Assembly (NCBI GenBank): GCA_945952315.1
Contig: CAMFIE010000003.1
Coordinates: 62,001 to 126,000 of the forward strand
Reading direction: 5' to 3'
Length of the DNA stretch: 64,000 bases
Source of the DNA: an uncultured Rhizobium sp.
GTDB taxonomy: Bacteria; Pseudomonadota; Alphaproteobacteria; Rhizobiales; Rhizobiaceae
A program made the translations under genes and the position numbers. The notes beneath the pieces are model-generated. The model worked only from the letters and a program-made list of their open reading frames with translations, ran no database searches and was not told where the DNA came from. This document shows, in pieces, positions 1 to 7,601 of the stretch (the first letter of the stretch is position 1; each line of letters begins with the position of its first letter).

Positions 1-195
1 AAGGATATCGCACCCGCCGGCGAAAATGCCGATGAGGATGGCTGGGCCGATGTCGGCCACGGTATTGTCCCCTGGGCACGGCTGAAGGCGGCCCTCAAGG
101 GCACGCGCGCGCGCCATTTCATCATCGAACACGACAATCCGAACGATATCGACCGGCTGATCACCCGGTCCTACCAGTCCTTCACATCCTATTGA
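1..195 (+). CDS. Sugar phosphate isomerase/epimerase, C-terminal fragment
   Basis: An open frame enters from the left edge and stops at 193-195. The 64 visible residues include GWADVGHGIVPW and HFIIEHDNPND. In xylose-isomerase-like TIM-barrel proteins these correspond to the last strands, where the Asp/Gly loop and the Glu-His metal or substrate residues lie. The start and most of the barrel are outside the window, so length and substrate cannot be judged. It sits 12 bp before a Gfo/Idh/MocA dehydrogenase on the same strand, and isomerase plus dehydrogenase is a common pairing in sugar, inositol and keto-sugar catabolism. The family call rests on a short piece and is moderately sure. Confidence 0.6.
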   Translation, partial: KDIAPAGENADEDGWADVGHGIVPWARLKAALKGTRARHFIIEHDNPNDIDRLITRSYQSFTSY

Positions 196-207
196 GCGGG
201 GTCTTCC

Positions 208-1344
208 ATGTCCAAAACCCTCGGCGTCGGCATCCTTGGATGCGGCAATATCTCCACCACCTATTTTTCACTGGCCCCCCTTTTCAAGGGGCTCGAGGTG
301 CGCGCCTGTGCCGATCTCAACGCGGAGGCGGCAAAGGCACGCGCTGCGGAATACAAGGTCCGCGCGCAGTCGGTCGATGACCTTCTCGCCAATGACGAGG
401 TGGACGTCATCGTCAACCTGACCATTCCCGATGCGCATTATCCGGTAACGAAGCGCATTCTCGAAGCGGGCAAGCATGCCTATTCCGAAAAGCCGCTGGT
501 TCTCAGCCTTGAACAGGGAGAGGATCTGCGGCGGATCGCTCAGGCGAAAAAACTTGCCGTCGGCTGCGCCCCGGATACGTTTCTGGGTGGCGCCCATCAG
601 CAGGCGCGCGCCTATATCGATCAGGGCGGTGTCGGCCGCATCACCTCCGGTGCCTGCTATGTGATGGGCCCGGGCATGGAAATGTGGCATCCCAATCCGG
701 ATTTCTTTTTTCTGCCCGGCGGTGGCCCGATCCTTGATATGGGTCCTTACTATATTGCCAACCTCATCAATCTGATCGGCCCGGTCAAACGGGTGGCAGC
801 GCTCACCTCGAAAGCACGCGACAATCGCACGATCACCAGCGAACCGCGCAAGGGCGAGGTGATCCCGGTAAAGACCCCCACCAATATCAACGCGCTTCTC
901 GAATTCCAGAGCGGCGCAACCATTACGCTTTCGGCAAGCTGGGATGTCTGGGCCCACCGCCATGCCAATATGGAACTCTACGGCACCGATGGTTCGATTT
1001 TCGTGCCCGATCCGAACTTCTTCGGCGGCAAGGTTGAGGTTTCCGGCAAGAACGATGACATCCGGGCGCTCGACGGTTGGGATCATCCGTTTGGCAAGAT
1101 GAACCAGGACCATCCGGTTCTTGGACCGCTTGCAAATTACCGCACGGCCGGGCTTGCAGATATGGTACAGGCGCTTCTGACCGGTCGCGATGCCCGCTGT
1201 TCGCTGGATCGCACACTGCATGGCGTGGATGTGATGACCTCGATCCTGCAATCCGGCGAAACCGGCCAGTTCGTGGAGATGACCACCACCTGTACCCAGC
1301 CTGCCGCTCTTGGCATCGAAGAGGCTGCCGCCTTGCTGAAATGA
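208..1344 (+). CDS. Gfo/Idh/MocA family NAD(P)-dependent oxidoreductase
   Basis: A 378-residue protein with an N-terminal Rossmann fold (GILGCGNIS at about residues 8-16, acidic ADLN after beta2) and the family signature EKP at 94-96, whose Lys takes part in catalysis. The C-terminal half is the usual GFO/IDH/MocA alpha/beta domain that forms the substrate pocket and oligomer face. Enzymes of this family oxidise or reduce sugars, inositols and their keto derivatives in the cytoplasm. It lies between two TIM-barrel isomerases on the same strand, suggesting one sugar-catabolic unit. The substrate is not visible from sequence. The ATG at 208 is preceded by a weak purine-rich stretch. Confidence 0.88.
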   Translation: MSKTLGVGILGCGNISTTYFSLAPLFKGLEVRACADLNAEAAKARAAEYKVRAQSVDDLLANDEVDVIVNLTIPDAHYPVTKRILEAGKHAYSEKPLVLSLEQGEDLRRIAQAKKLAVGCAPDTFLGGAHQQARAYIDQGGVGRITSGACYVMGPGMEMWHPNPDFFFLPGGGPILDMGPYYIANLINLIGPVKRVAALTSKARDNRTITSEPRKGEVIPVKTPTNINALLEFQSGATITLSASWDVWAHRHANMELYGTDGSIFVPDPNFFGGKVEVSGKNDDIRALDGWDHPFGKMNQDHPVLGPLANYRTAGLADMVQALLTGRDARCSLDRTLHGVDVMTSILQSGETGQFVEMTTTCTQPAALGIEEAAALLK

Positions 1345-1352
1345 CAGGACAG

Positions 1353-1383
1353 GGAGCGCTAGCCTTTGCAAAGCTAGCGCTCC
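1353..1383. repeat. Near-perfect 31-bp intercistronic palindrome
   Basis: GGAGCGCTAGC at 1353-1363 pairs exactly with GCTAGCGCTCC at 1373-1383. The intervening 9 nt contain TTTGCAAA, itself self-complementary, so nearly the whole element folds with one bulged C. No T-run follows, so it is more likely an mRNA-stabilising or processing hairpin, or an operator, than a terminator. It lies between the dehydrogenase and the isomerase. Confidence 0.75.
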
Positions 1384-1411
1384 AACACGCTCAAGCTTCA
1401 GGGAGAATGGG

Positions 1412-2464
1412 ATGAAGACGATCAAGGGACCGGCACTCTTTCTGGCCCAGTTTGCAGGGGATGCCGCACCGTTCAACAGCTTCCGGGAAATCACCCGCTG
1501 GGCTGCCGATTGCGGGTATGTCGGTGTACAGGTGCCGAGCTGGGACGGACGGCTGATTGACCTGGAGAAGGCTGCAAGCTCGAAAGCCTATTGCGACGAG
1601 CTCGCCGGGATTGCCCGCGAAAATGGCGTGGTGATCACCGAGCTTTCCACCCACCTTCAAGGCCAGCTGGTCGCGGTTCATCCGGCCTATGACGAGGCTT
1701 TCGATGGCTTTGCGGCACCACAGGTGCGCGGCAATCCGAAGGCGCGGGCCGCATGGGCAGCCGAGCAGGTGAAGCTTTGCCTCAGCGCTTCGAGAAATCT
1801 CGGTCTTTCCGCAATGGCGACCTTTTCCGGTGCGCTCTGCTGGCCTTTCCTTTATCCTTGGCCGCAACGCCCGGCTGGTCTCGTCGAAACCGCTTTTGAG
1901 GAACTGGCCCGCCGCTGGCGACCGATCCTTGACCATGCGGAGGACTGCGGCATCGACGTGGCCTATGAAATCCATCCGGGTGAAGACCTGCATGACGGGG
2001 TCACCTTCGAGATGTTTCTGGAGCGGGTGAACAACCACCCCCGTGCCAACATGCTCTATGATCCGTCGCATTATGTGCTGCAATGTCTCGATTATCTCGA
2101 TCACATCGATATCTATCACGAGCGGATCAAGATGTTCCATGTGAAGGATGCAGAGTTCAACCCGACCGGACGGCAGGGCGTTTACGGTGGCTTCCAGAGC
2201 TGGGTGAACCGGGCGGGCCGATTCCGCTCGCCGGGTGACGGGCAGGTGGATTTCGGTTCGATCTTCTCGAAACTCACCGCCCATGACTTTGAAGGATGGG
2301 CCGTAGTGGAATGGGAATGCTGCCTGAAGCATCCCGAAGACGGAGCCCGCGAGGGCGCAGATTTCGTGCGCAACCACATCATCCGCGTCACCGAAAAGGC
2401 CTTTGATGATTTCGCCGGCGCCGGTACGGATGATGCCGCCAACCGCCGCATGCTCGGCATCTGA
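1412..2464 (+). CDS. Sugar phosphate isomerase/epimerase (xylose isomerase-like TIM barrel)
   Basis: A 350-residue single-domain protein of the AP-endonuclease-2/xylose-isomerase TIM-barrel fold. Metal- and substrate-binding style motifs are visible in order: VAYEIHPGED (Glu on a late strand), MLYDPSHYVLQ (Asp/His), MFHVKDAEF (His-Lys-Asp) and a final WAVVEWECC. Such enzymes isomerise or epimerise keto-sugars or act on inositol-derived ketones using a divalent metal. The ATG at 1412 follows AGGGAGAATGGG, a good ribosome site. The gene is 67 bp after the Gfo/Idh/MocA gene, separated by a strong hairpin, and probably shares its transcript. The exact substrate is unknown. Confidence 0.85.
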   Translation: MKTIKGPALFLAQFAGDAAPFNSFREITRWAADCGYVGVQVPSWDGRLIDLEKAASSKAYCDELAGIARENGVVITELSTHLQGQLVAVHPAYDEAFDGFAAPQVRGNPKARAAWAAEQVKLCLSASRNLGLSAMATFSGALCWPFLYPWPQRPAGLVETAFEELARRWRPILDHAEDCGIDVAYEIHPGEDLHDGVTFEMFLERVNNHPRANMLYDPSHYVLQCLDYLDHIDIYHERIKMFHVKDAEFNPTGRQGVYGGFQSWVNRAGRFRSPGDGQVDFGSIFSKLTAHDFEGWAVVEWECCLKHPEDGAREGADFVRNHIIRVTEKAFDDFAGAGTDDAANRRMLGI

Positions 2465-2575
2465 GCAACAGGGTTCCGAAAAGACGGACAAAATCCTTCA
2501 GACAGAGGGTGGGGCAGACTGGAAGCGGGCACATGCGCGCTATAAGTTCCTGAAATCATTTCAAGGATCAAGCGC

Positions 2576-3979
2576 TTGTCCGACCCGTCTGTCGCCACCG
2601 GATCTACCGGAAATCCGGCCCCCTCTGCCATCACGGAAGGGCTGCCTGTGCCCCAGCGCTATCTGGCCCTTATGGTCGTGCTGCTGACCATCACGCTCGT
2701 GGTTCTGGATGGGGCGATTGCCAATATCGCCCTGCCCTCCATCGAGAAAGCGCTGGATGCGACCTCGTCCGATACGGTCTGGGTCGTATCGAGCTATCAG
2801 CTGGCCGTCATCGTTGCGCTTCTGCCCTGCGGCCTGCTTGGAGAAGCAATGGGCGCAAGACGGGTGTTCCTCATAGGCGTTGCACTCTTTACGCTTGCCT
2901 CGCTTGCCTGCGCGCTTTCGACCAGCCTGCCGATGTTGGTGGCTGCCCGCTTTCTGCAGGGGCTCGGAGCGGGTGCGATCATGGCTCTCGGTTCCATGCT
3001 GATGCGGTCCATCTGCCCGCCTGCCCAGTTCGGAACCGCGATCGGCTTCATTGCCATGACGGTTGCTATCTCGTCAGCGGCAGGTCCGGCCATCGGGGGC
3101 TTCATCCTCGCGCTCTCTGACTGGCGCTGGCTTTTTGCCGTGAACATCCCGATCGGTGCGGCGGTGCTGAGCCTTTCCGGGCTTTTGCCCAAATCCGTGC
3201 GCCATCCGCGCGAGCTTGCCTTTTCGGTGATGGTGATGACCGGCGCGATGTTCGTGCTGTTTTTCACCGGTGCGGATCTTCTGGTGCGTCAGCCCATTCT
3301 CGGTGCGCCGATAATGCTTGCCTCCGCACTGCTGCTCGTCATCATCATCCGCCGCGAAAGGCACAGGCCAGCACCACTGGTGCCCATCGACCTGTTTCGC
3401 AACCCTGCCTTCCGGATCGCGACCATCGCCTCCGTCACCTGCTTTTCGGCGCAGATGATGAGCTATGTGGCATTGCCCTTTCTGCTGCAGCATGATCTGG
3501 GCCAAAGTGTCACCACATCCGGTTTTTCGATGATTGCATGGCCGGCCGCGGTCGCCGTCGTTGCTCCGATTGCAGGCAAGCTTGCAAACCGCATCGCTAC
3601 CGGCCTGCTGTGCCTTGCCGGTGGCATCCTGCTGGCTATCGGCATGCTGGTGATTTCACTTCTCTCCTCACAATCGGATCTCACCGCCTTTTATGTCGGT
3701 TCGGTGATTGCCGGGATCGGCTTCGGCCTGTTCCAGACGCCAAGCAATCGCATCCTGCTCTTGACGGCGCCCAAGGCCCGGGCCGGGGCGGCAGGAGCAA
3801 CGCAAGGGACAGCGCGTCTTGTCGGGCAGACCATTGGCGCAATCGGCATGTCCCTGATCTTCGTTTTCACCAACAGTGCTGAAGCGCCGCGGGTGGGGCT
3901 TGATATTGCCGCGCTTTTTGCGGTGGCTGCGGCCATTATCAGCGCCTTGCGCGTGCGCTATGATACGGCGACCGACTGA
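2576..3979 (+). CDS. MFS transporter, DHA2-like (drug:H+ antiporter type)
   Basis: A 467-residue hydrophobic protein. The first helix carries LVVLDGAIANIALPSI, the motif typical of the DHA2 (EmrB/QacA) group. RFLQGLGAGAIMALGSML follows, and the hydrophobic profile suggests about 12-14 membrane spans. Members export drugs or metabolites across the inner membrane using the proton gradient. The start I prefer is TTG at 2576 because AAGGA lies 8-9 nt upstream. No other in-frame start before the first helix has as good a ribosome site. No regulator is adjacent and the substrate is unknown. Confidence 0.8.
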   Translation: MSDPSVATGSTGNPAPSAITEGLPVPQRYLALMVVLLTITLVVLDGAIANIALPSIEKALDATSSDTVWVVSSYQLAVIVALLPCGLLGEAMGARRVFLIGVALFTLASLACALSTSLPMLVAARFLQGLGAGAIMALGSMLMRSICPPAQFGTAIGFIAMTVAISSAAGPAIGGFILALSDWRWLFAVNIPIGAAVLSLSGLLPKSVRHPRELAFSVMVMTGAMFVLFFTGADLLVRQPILGAPIMLASALLLVIIIRRERHRPAPLVPIDLFRNPAFRIATIASVTCFSAQMMSYVALPFLLQHDLGQSVTTSGFSMIAWPAAVAVVAPIAGKLANRIATGLLCLAGGILLAIGMLVISLLSSQSDLTAFYVGSVIAGIGFGLFQTPSNRILLLTAPKARAGAAGATQGTARLVGQTIGAIGMSLIFVFTNSAEAPRVGLDIAALFAVAAAIISALRVRYDTATD

Positions 3980-3993
3980 ACAGGGACGCTCTC

Positions 3994-4209
3994 ATGACGC
4001 CGATGGACATGGAACAGCTCGCGGAAGCGATCGCCCAGATGCCGAAGCGGGACAACAGCCTGTATCACGAGGCAATTGCCGAGGCACGGCGCGCCTTTGC
4101 GGAAGCGCAGGCCCATTTCGGCGGACCGGTTTCGATGAGGGTCAGGCAGAAGGTGAAGAAGAACGGCACGTTTGTCGTCCGCTTTTCTTTCAAGGCGGAA
4201 AAGCTCTGA
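3994..4209 (+). CDS. Small conserved-looking protein of unknown function
   Basis: A 71-residue protein. The N-terminal half is predicted helical (EQLAEAIAQM, ALYHEAIAEARRAFAEAQ-like heptads). The C-terminal half is basic and strand-like (VRQKVKKNGTFVVRFSFKAEKL). The ATG at 3994 is preceded by AGGGA at good spacing, and the gene starts 14 bp after the MFS stop, so it is likely co-transcribed. No signal peptide, cysteines or membrane segment. I do not recognise the family. It ends just before the convergent NrsF-like gene. Confidence 0.6.
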   Translation: MTPMDMEQLAEAIAQMPKRDNSLYHEAIAEARRAFAEAQAHFGGPVSMRVRQKVKKNGTFVVRFSFKAEKL

Positions 4210-4220
4210 TAGCGGCTGCG

Positions 4221-4856
4221 CTACCAGACCAGGATCCTGCGTCCGGCAAGCGCCCCGATCACCACCATGCCCAGGATGGCAAGACCATACCAGGTGGCGA
4301 GGAACAGCGGGCTGTCATCCGGGCAGTGCCAGGCATAGAAAGAGGCGGCAATCGATCCTGCGGCGAGGCCTGCCGCTGCGCCGGCAAATGCAGGATTGTC
4401 GGGAGCGCCCTCTTTCAGCGCCCAGAGGAACGAAAGCAGTGGTATGGCGGCAAGCACCGGAATGAAGGTGACGCAGAAGGCTGCATGCTTGCCGATCAAC
4501 CGGCTTGGCCATTCGCCGGACGGCAATACGAAAAGCTCCACGACGATTGCCACCGCCAAAAGCGCAACTGGCAATCCAAGTCCACGCGCCGTGAAGCGGA
4601 CCGATACGCCCGGTCTGCCGATCCGGAAGACCAAGAGACAGGAAACAACGGCGGCCAGAAACGTGATTCCGATCTTGGCCTCAACGCGTGGCCAGTAAAT
4701 GGCTTCTGCGATATTCGGCCGGAGCCCGACGGTGAGGATCAGGATGGCAAAAGGCATTGCCAGTGCTACCACCAGCGCCAGTTTCAGCGCGCGCGACAAA
4801 GGCCGCACCGGCTGACTGTCCTGCGCCAACAAATGAATGAGGTCATCGGTCTTCAT
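4221..4856 (-). CDS. nrsF: NrsF-like (DUF1109) integral membrane anti-sigma factor
   Basis: A 211-residue protein with a short cytoplasmic N-terminus (MKTDDLIHLLAQDSQPVRPL) followed by about six hydrophobic helices, the hallmark of the DUF1109/NrsF family. NrsF-type proteins hold a partner ECF sigma factor inactive at the inner membrane until an envelope or redox/metal stress is sensed. The ATG overlaps the sigma stop as ATGA (4 bp), so the pair is translationally coupled. Conserved membrane cysteines believed to matter in Caulobacter NrsF can be sought around CLLVF and AAFCVTFIP. Gene pairing and topology make the call firm. The signal sensed is not known here. Confidence 0.88.
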   Translation of the reverse strand: MKTDDLIHLLAQDSQPVRPLSRALKLALVVALAMPFAILILTVGLRPNIAEAIYWPRVEAKIGITFLAAVVSCLLVFRIGRPGVSVRFTARGLGLPVALLAVAIVVELFVLPSGEWPSRLIGKHAAFCVTFIPVLAAIPLLSFLWALKEGAPDNPAFAGAAAGLAAGSIAASFYAWHCPDDSPLFLATWYGLAILGMVVIGALAGRRILVW

Positions 4857-5425
4857 TGCTCACCTCGCTCGTCAAGGCTTGCGCGGTAAAATCCGGCGAG
4901 AGCCTTCAGCGCCCGGTGCAGGCTCACCCGCACCGCCCCTTCGCTCATCTGCAACCGTTCTGCCGTCTCGCGCACGTCCTTGCCTTCCAGTGATATGGAG
5001 CGGACGATCTCCTGCTGGCTGTCCTTCAGCTTGCCGACCAGCCGCTCTGCATCGCGCAGATCTTCCGCTTCCCCGTTTTCTTCCGTGCCGATCAGCTCGG
5101 CAACATCCTCAATCGGCACCGACACGGAGCGCCCTCTCCGTCGCAGCTGATCGATCAGCTTGTGACGCAGGATCACCGACAGCCAGGGACCGATCGGCCG
5201 ATTGATATCCCAGCTTCCGCGCTTCAGATGCACGGCAAGCAGAACCTCCTGCACTACATCTTCCGCATCGGCGGACGGCAGGCCATACCGGTTACAGCCG
5301 CGCCGGGCCGAAGCTCTCAGATGCGGGGCGACGTCGCCTAGAAAGCGCTGATAGGCAGCCGCATCTCCGAGGAGCGCGCTGCGCATCCAGTCCGCCCAAA
5401 GCAGCTCGCGCGATCTGTCACCCAA
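4853..5425 (-). CDS. sigF: ECF-family RNA polymerase sigma factor (SigF/NrsF type)
   Basis: A 190-residue sigma factor. Region 2 lies around residues 50-100 (DAEDVVQEVLLAVHLKRGSWD, PIGPWLSVILRHKLID) and region 4 at about 125-180 (LKDSQQEIVRSISLEGKDVRETAERLQMSEGAVRVSLHRALKAL, a helix-turn-helix for -35 recognition). It directs polymerase to GTAAC-N17-CGTA-like promoters, one of which lies directly upstream on its own strand, implying autoregulation. The start is taken as TTG at 5425, giving MGDRSREL, in line with relatives that begin with a similar D/E-R-x-R-E-L segment. The gene forms a 4-bp-overlap operon with the NrsF-like anti-sigma. Confidence 0.9.
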   Translation of the reverse strand: MGDRSRELLWADWMRSALLGDAAAYQRFLGDVAPHLRASARRGCNRYGLPSADAEDVVQEVLLAVHLKRGSWDINRPIGPWLSVILRHKLIDQLRRRGRSVSVPIEDVAELIGTEENGEAEDLRDAERLVGKLKDSQQEIVRSISLEGKDVRETAERLQMSEGAVRVSLHRALKALAGFYRASLDERGEQ

Positions 5426-5439
5426 ACCCTGTCATCCCC

Positions 5440-5465
5440 TACGCGGCCGTTTGCCGTTCCGTTAC
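5440..5465 (-). promoter_or_regulatory. ECF-type promoter of sigF-nrsF (GTAAC-N17-CGTA)
   Basis: Read on the minus strand, GTAAC (5465-5461) and CGTA (5443-5440) are separated by exactly 17 nt, 15 bp upstream of the sigma start codon. The same two boxes at the same spacing occur upstream of the TPR gene (5628) and, as CGAA, of the thioredoxin gene (10369). GTAAC-type -35 boxes are known for SigF/NrsF-group sigma factors. The short leader leaves little room for a ribosome site. Confidence 0.72.
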
Positions 5466-5627
5466 AGACCCCGGCGAATTTTTCGATATCACCGCCGAAA
5501 AGCCGTCCGCAACCAAGCGCGCATCTGGTTACTACGCAAGCGGACAGTCCTTCATTACAGGATAACAGCACGATTTTCCATAATCGGAAGAAATACGGAA
5601 AAATCATAAAAAACAATGTCCGTCGTT

Positions 5628-5653
5628 GTAACGAACCAAGTGAGGGCGCCGTA
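5628..5653 (+). promoter_or_regulatory. ECF-type promoter of the TPR gene operon (GTAAC-N17-CGTA)
   Basis: GTAAC at 5628-5632, a 17-nt spacer and CGTA at 5650-5653, about 60 bp upstream of the ATG at 5716. It is divergent from the matching promoter of the sigma gene 160 bp away. Identical boxes and spacing make co-regulation by the adjacent ECF sigma factor the simplest reading. Confidence 0.7.
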
Positions 5654-5715
5654 GCGGCCGGTAACACGCATCAGGCAGCAAGCCGGATCGATGCGTTGAA
5701 CCGCCGGAGCCTTTC

Positions 5716-7044
5716 ATGAAAAGCGATGCCTATGATCTTGTCACCAGCACCGGGAGTGCGGAGGCACGCCGTGCCTTTGAAAACGCGGTCTATGGGCTGG
5801 CTACCCACCGCCCGAGCACCGGCATGGCCATTTCCGCGACCCTTTCGGCTGATCCGGACCATGTGGCCGGCCATGCGCTCAAAGGCTTCGCCAATCTGAT
5901 CCTTGCGCGCTCGGAACTTAAGGCAACCGCGGATGAGGCCCTTGCCGCCGCCCGCACTGCCCTTGTCAATCGCGATGGTGGCTCTGCGGACGAGCGGGTG
6001 CTGGTCGCCGCTCTCGATGAAGCGGTTTCCGGCAGTTTCGGCCGCGCGATCCTCAAGCTCGAAAACGGCTTTTCGGATCGGCCATCGAGCTTTCTGCCCT
6101 TCAAGCTGATCCACGCCCTGCGTTTCATGACCGGCGACCGCGAGGGCATGCTGCGGGCGACCTTGCGTGCCGTAGCGGCCGTCGAGGCCACGCACCCTGC
6201 CGCCGGGTTTATCTATGGCTGCCATGCCTTTTCGCTGGAAGAAGCCGGCCGCTATGACGAGGCGCTGCGGATCGGACAGAAAGCGGTGCAGATGCAGCCG
6301 GAAGACAGCTGGGGTCTGCACGCGGTTTCGCATGTCCATGAAATGCGCGGCGACACGGCCCGCGGCATCGACTGGCTGGAAACAAGCCGCAAGGTCTGGA
6401 CCCGCTGCAACAATTTTTCCTTCCATATGGCCTGGCATCTCGCGCTTCTGCATCTAGAGCGTGGCGACCATGATCGGGTTCTGGCGCTATATGACGACGA
6501 AGTGCGTCCGCTTCCGACCGACGATTTCCGCGATATGGCCAATGCCGTCTCGCTTCTGTGGCGGCTGGAGCAGCTCGGCGTCCATACCGGCAGCCGCTGG
6601 GAGGATCTGGCGGCGATTGCAAGAGGCCGCCAGAACGACATGACGCTGATTTTTGCAAGCCTGCACAATCTCGCCGCCCTCATCGCCGTCAGCGACCAGT
6701 CTTCTGCCCAACAGCTCGTTGATGCGATGGAAAAGGCCGCAAGCGGGAACGGCGATCAGGCAAAGGTCGCAGCCGAGGTGGGCGTGCCGCTTGCCCGGAT
6801 CCTTATCGGTCTCGGCGCACCCGCCGACCGGCAGATGCTTGACCGGCTGATGCTCAACCTGCCGAAGCTCGGCGGCAGCAATGCCCAGCGGGATTTCTTC
6901 GTGCTGAACCTCGCCGCCAAACTTGGTGAAAAGGGCGACCAGACGGGCCTTTCCAGTATCGGCGCGACGCGGGCGCATCTGAAGGCCGAAGACCGTCTCA
7001 TCCGCAGCATCCGTGCGGTTTCCATCTATCACGTTACTCATTAA
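5716..7044 (+). CDS. Tetratricopeptide-repeat protein, TTC38-like family
   Basis: A 442-residue soluble, alpha-helical protein. Repeats are visible around residues 165-260: PAAGFIYGCHAFSLEEAGRY, EDSWGLHAVSHVHEMRGD and NNFSFHMAWHLALLHLERGD. The H-A-V-x-H-V-x-E-M and H-x-x-W-H-L-A-L motifs are characteristic of the TTC38 family (StaR-like TPR group). The biochemical role is unknown; the repeated His residues hint at a ligand or metal pocket. GGAG six nt before the ATG supports the start. It is the first gene after an ECF-type promoter and is followed closely by a membrane protein and a TPP enzyme on the same strand, so it may report a stress-induced operon. Confidence 0.75.
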   Translation: MKSDAYDLVTSTGSAEARRAFENAVYGLATHRPSTGMAISATLSADPDHVAGHALKGFANLILARSELKATADEALAAARTALVNRDGGSADERVLVAALDEAVSGSFGRAILKLENGFSDRPSSFLPFKLIHALRFMTGDREGMLRATLRAVAAVEATHPAAGFIYGCHAFSLEEAGRYDEALRIGQKAVQMQPEDSWGLHAVSHVHEMRGDTARGIDWLETSRKVWTRCNNFSFHMAWHLALLHLERGDHDRVLALYDDEVRPLPTDDFRDMANAVSLLWRLEQLGVHTGSRWEDLAAIARGRQNDMTLIFASLHNLAALIAVSDQSSAQQLVDAMEKAASGNGDQAKVAAEVGVPLARILIGLGAPADRQMLDRLMLNLPKLGGSNAQRDFFVLNLAAKLGEKGDQTGLSSIGATRAHLKAEDRLIRSIRAVSIYHVTH

Positions 7045-7067
7045 CCCGAAAACCGGGAGGACCAACC

Positions 7068-7550
7068 ATGACCGACCTCACCATCAACCAGACGACCCTG
7101 TTCCCCACCCTTCGTCCCGGCCTGCTGCGCACCGTGCTTGTCGCCGGTCTTGCCGCCGATATCACCTGGGAAATCTGGGCGCGCCTGATCACCCCGCTGC
7201 TGGTCGGAGGGCCGCTCGAGCCCGCAGGGCTCGTGCAATCCGTCTTCGGCTTCCATAATCTTTTTCTCGCGGAAGTCATTCATGCCGTGGTTGGCATCGT
7301 GTTTTATCCGATTGGCTATCTCTTCATCGCCCGGCCGCTGCAGCGGCTGATTTTCCCGCGCCTGCCGCTGGTACTCACCGGTCTTGGCTTCGGTTTCGGC
7401 CTCTGGGTTTTCGCGCTTTACGTGATGGCCCATCTCTTTGCCGGTTTCCCGGCCTTCCTCGATTTCCATCCGATTGCCTGGGCATCCCTTGTCGGACACC
7501 TGCTGTTCGGTACGATTGTCGCGCATGTGGTAAAGGCGCTTGGCGACTGA
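7068..7550 (+). CDS. Small integral membrane protein of unknown function
   Basis: A 160-residue protein with about four hydrophobic segments (residues about 23-48, 65-90, 100-125 and 133-155). Notable motifs are ADITWEIWARLITP at 30-43 and NLFLAEVIHAVVGIVFYPIGYLF. Histidines sit in or near membrane helices (H77, H116, H138, H144, H152 by rough count), which could bind a metal or haem. That is only a guess. A strong ribosome site (GGGAGG) precedes the ATG. It lies 23 bp after the TPR gene and is probably in the same ECF-controlled transcript. I do not recognise a named family. Confidence 0.6.
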   Translation: MTDLTINQTTLFPTLRPGLLRTVLVAGLAADITWEIWARLITPLLVGGPLEPAGLVQSVFGFHNLFLAEVIHAVVGIVFYPIGYLFIARPLQRLIFPRLPLVLTGLGFGFGLWVFALYVMAHLFAGFPAFLDFHPIAWASLVGHLLFGTIVAHVVKALGD

Positions 7551-7601
7551 ACCTGTAACAGAACTGACATCTGACTTTTGTACCCATGGCGGGAAAGGTG
7601 A

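Noticed and set aside
7554-7585. Fourth ECF-type promoter before the TPP enzyme
   Set aside because: A GTAAC box is present, but no CGTA or CGAA lies at 17 nt; the nearest TGTA is at about 19 nt.
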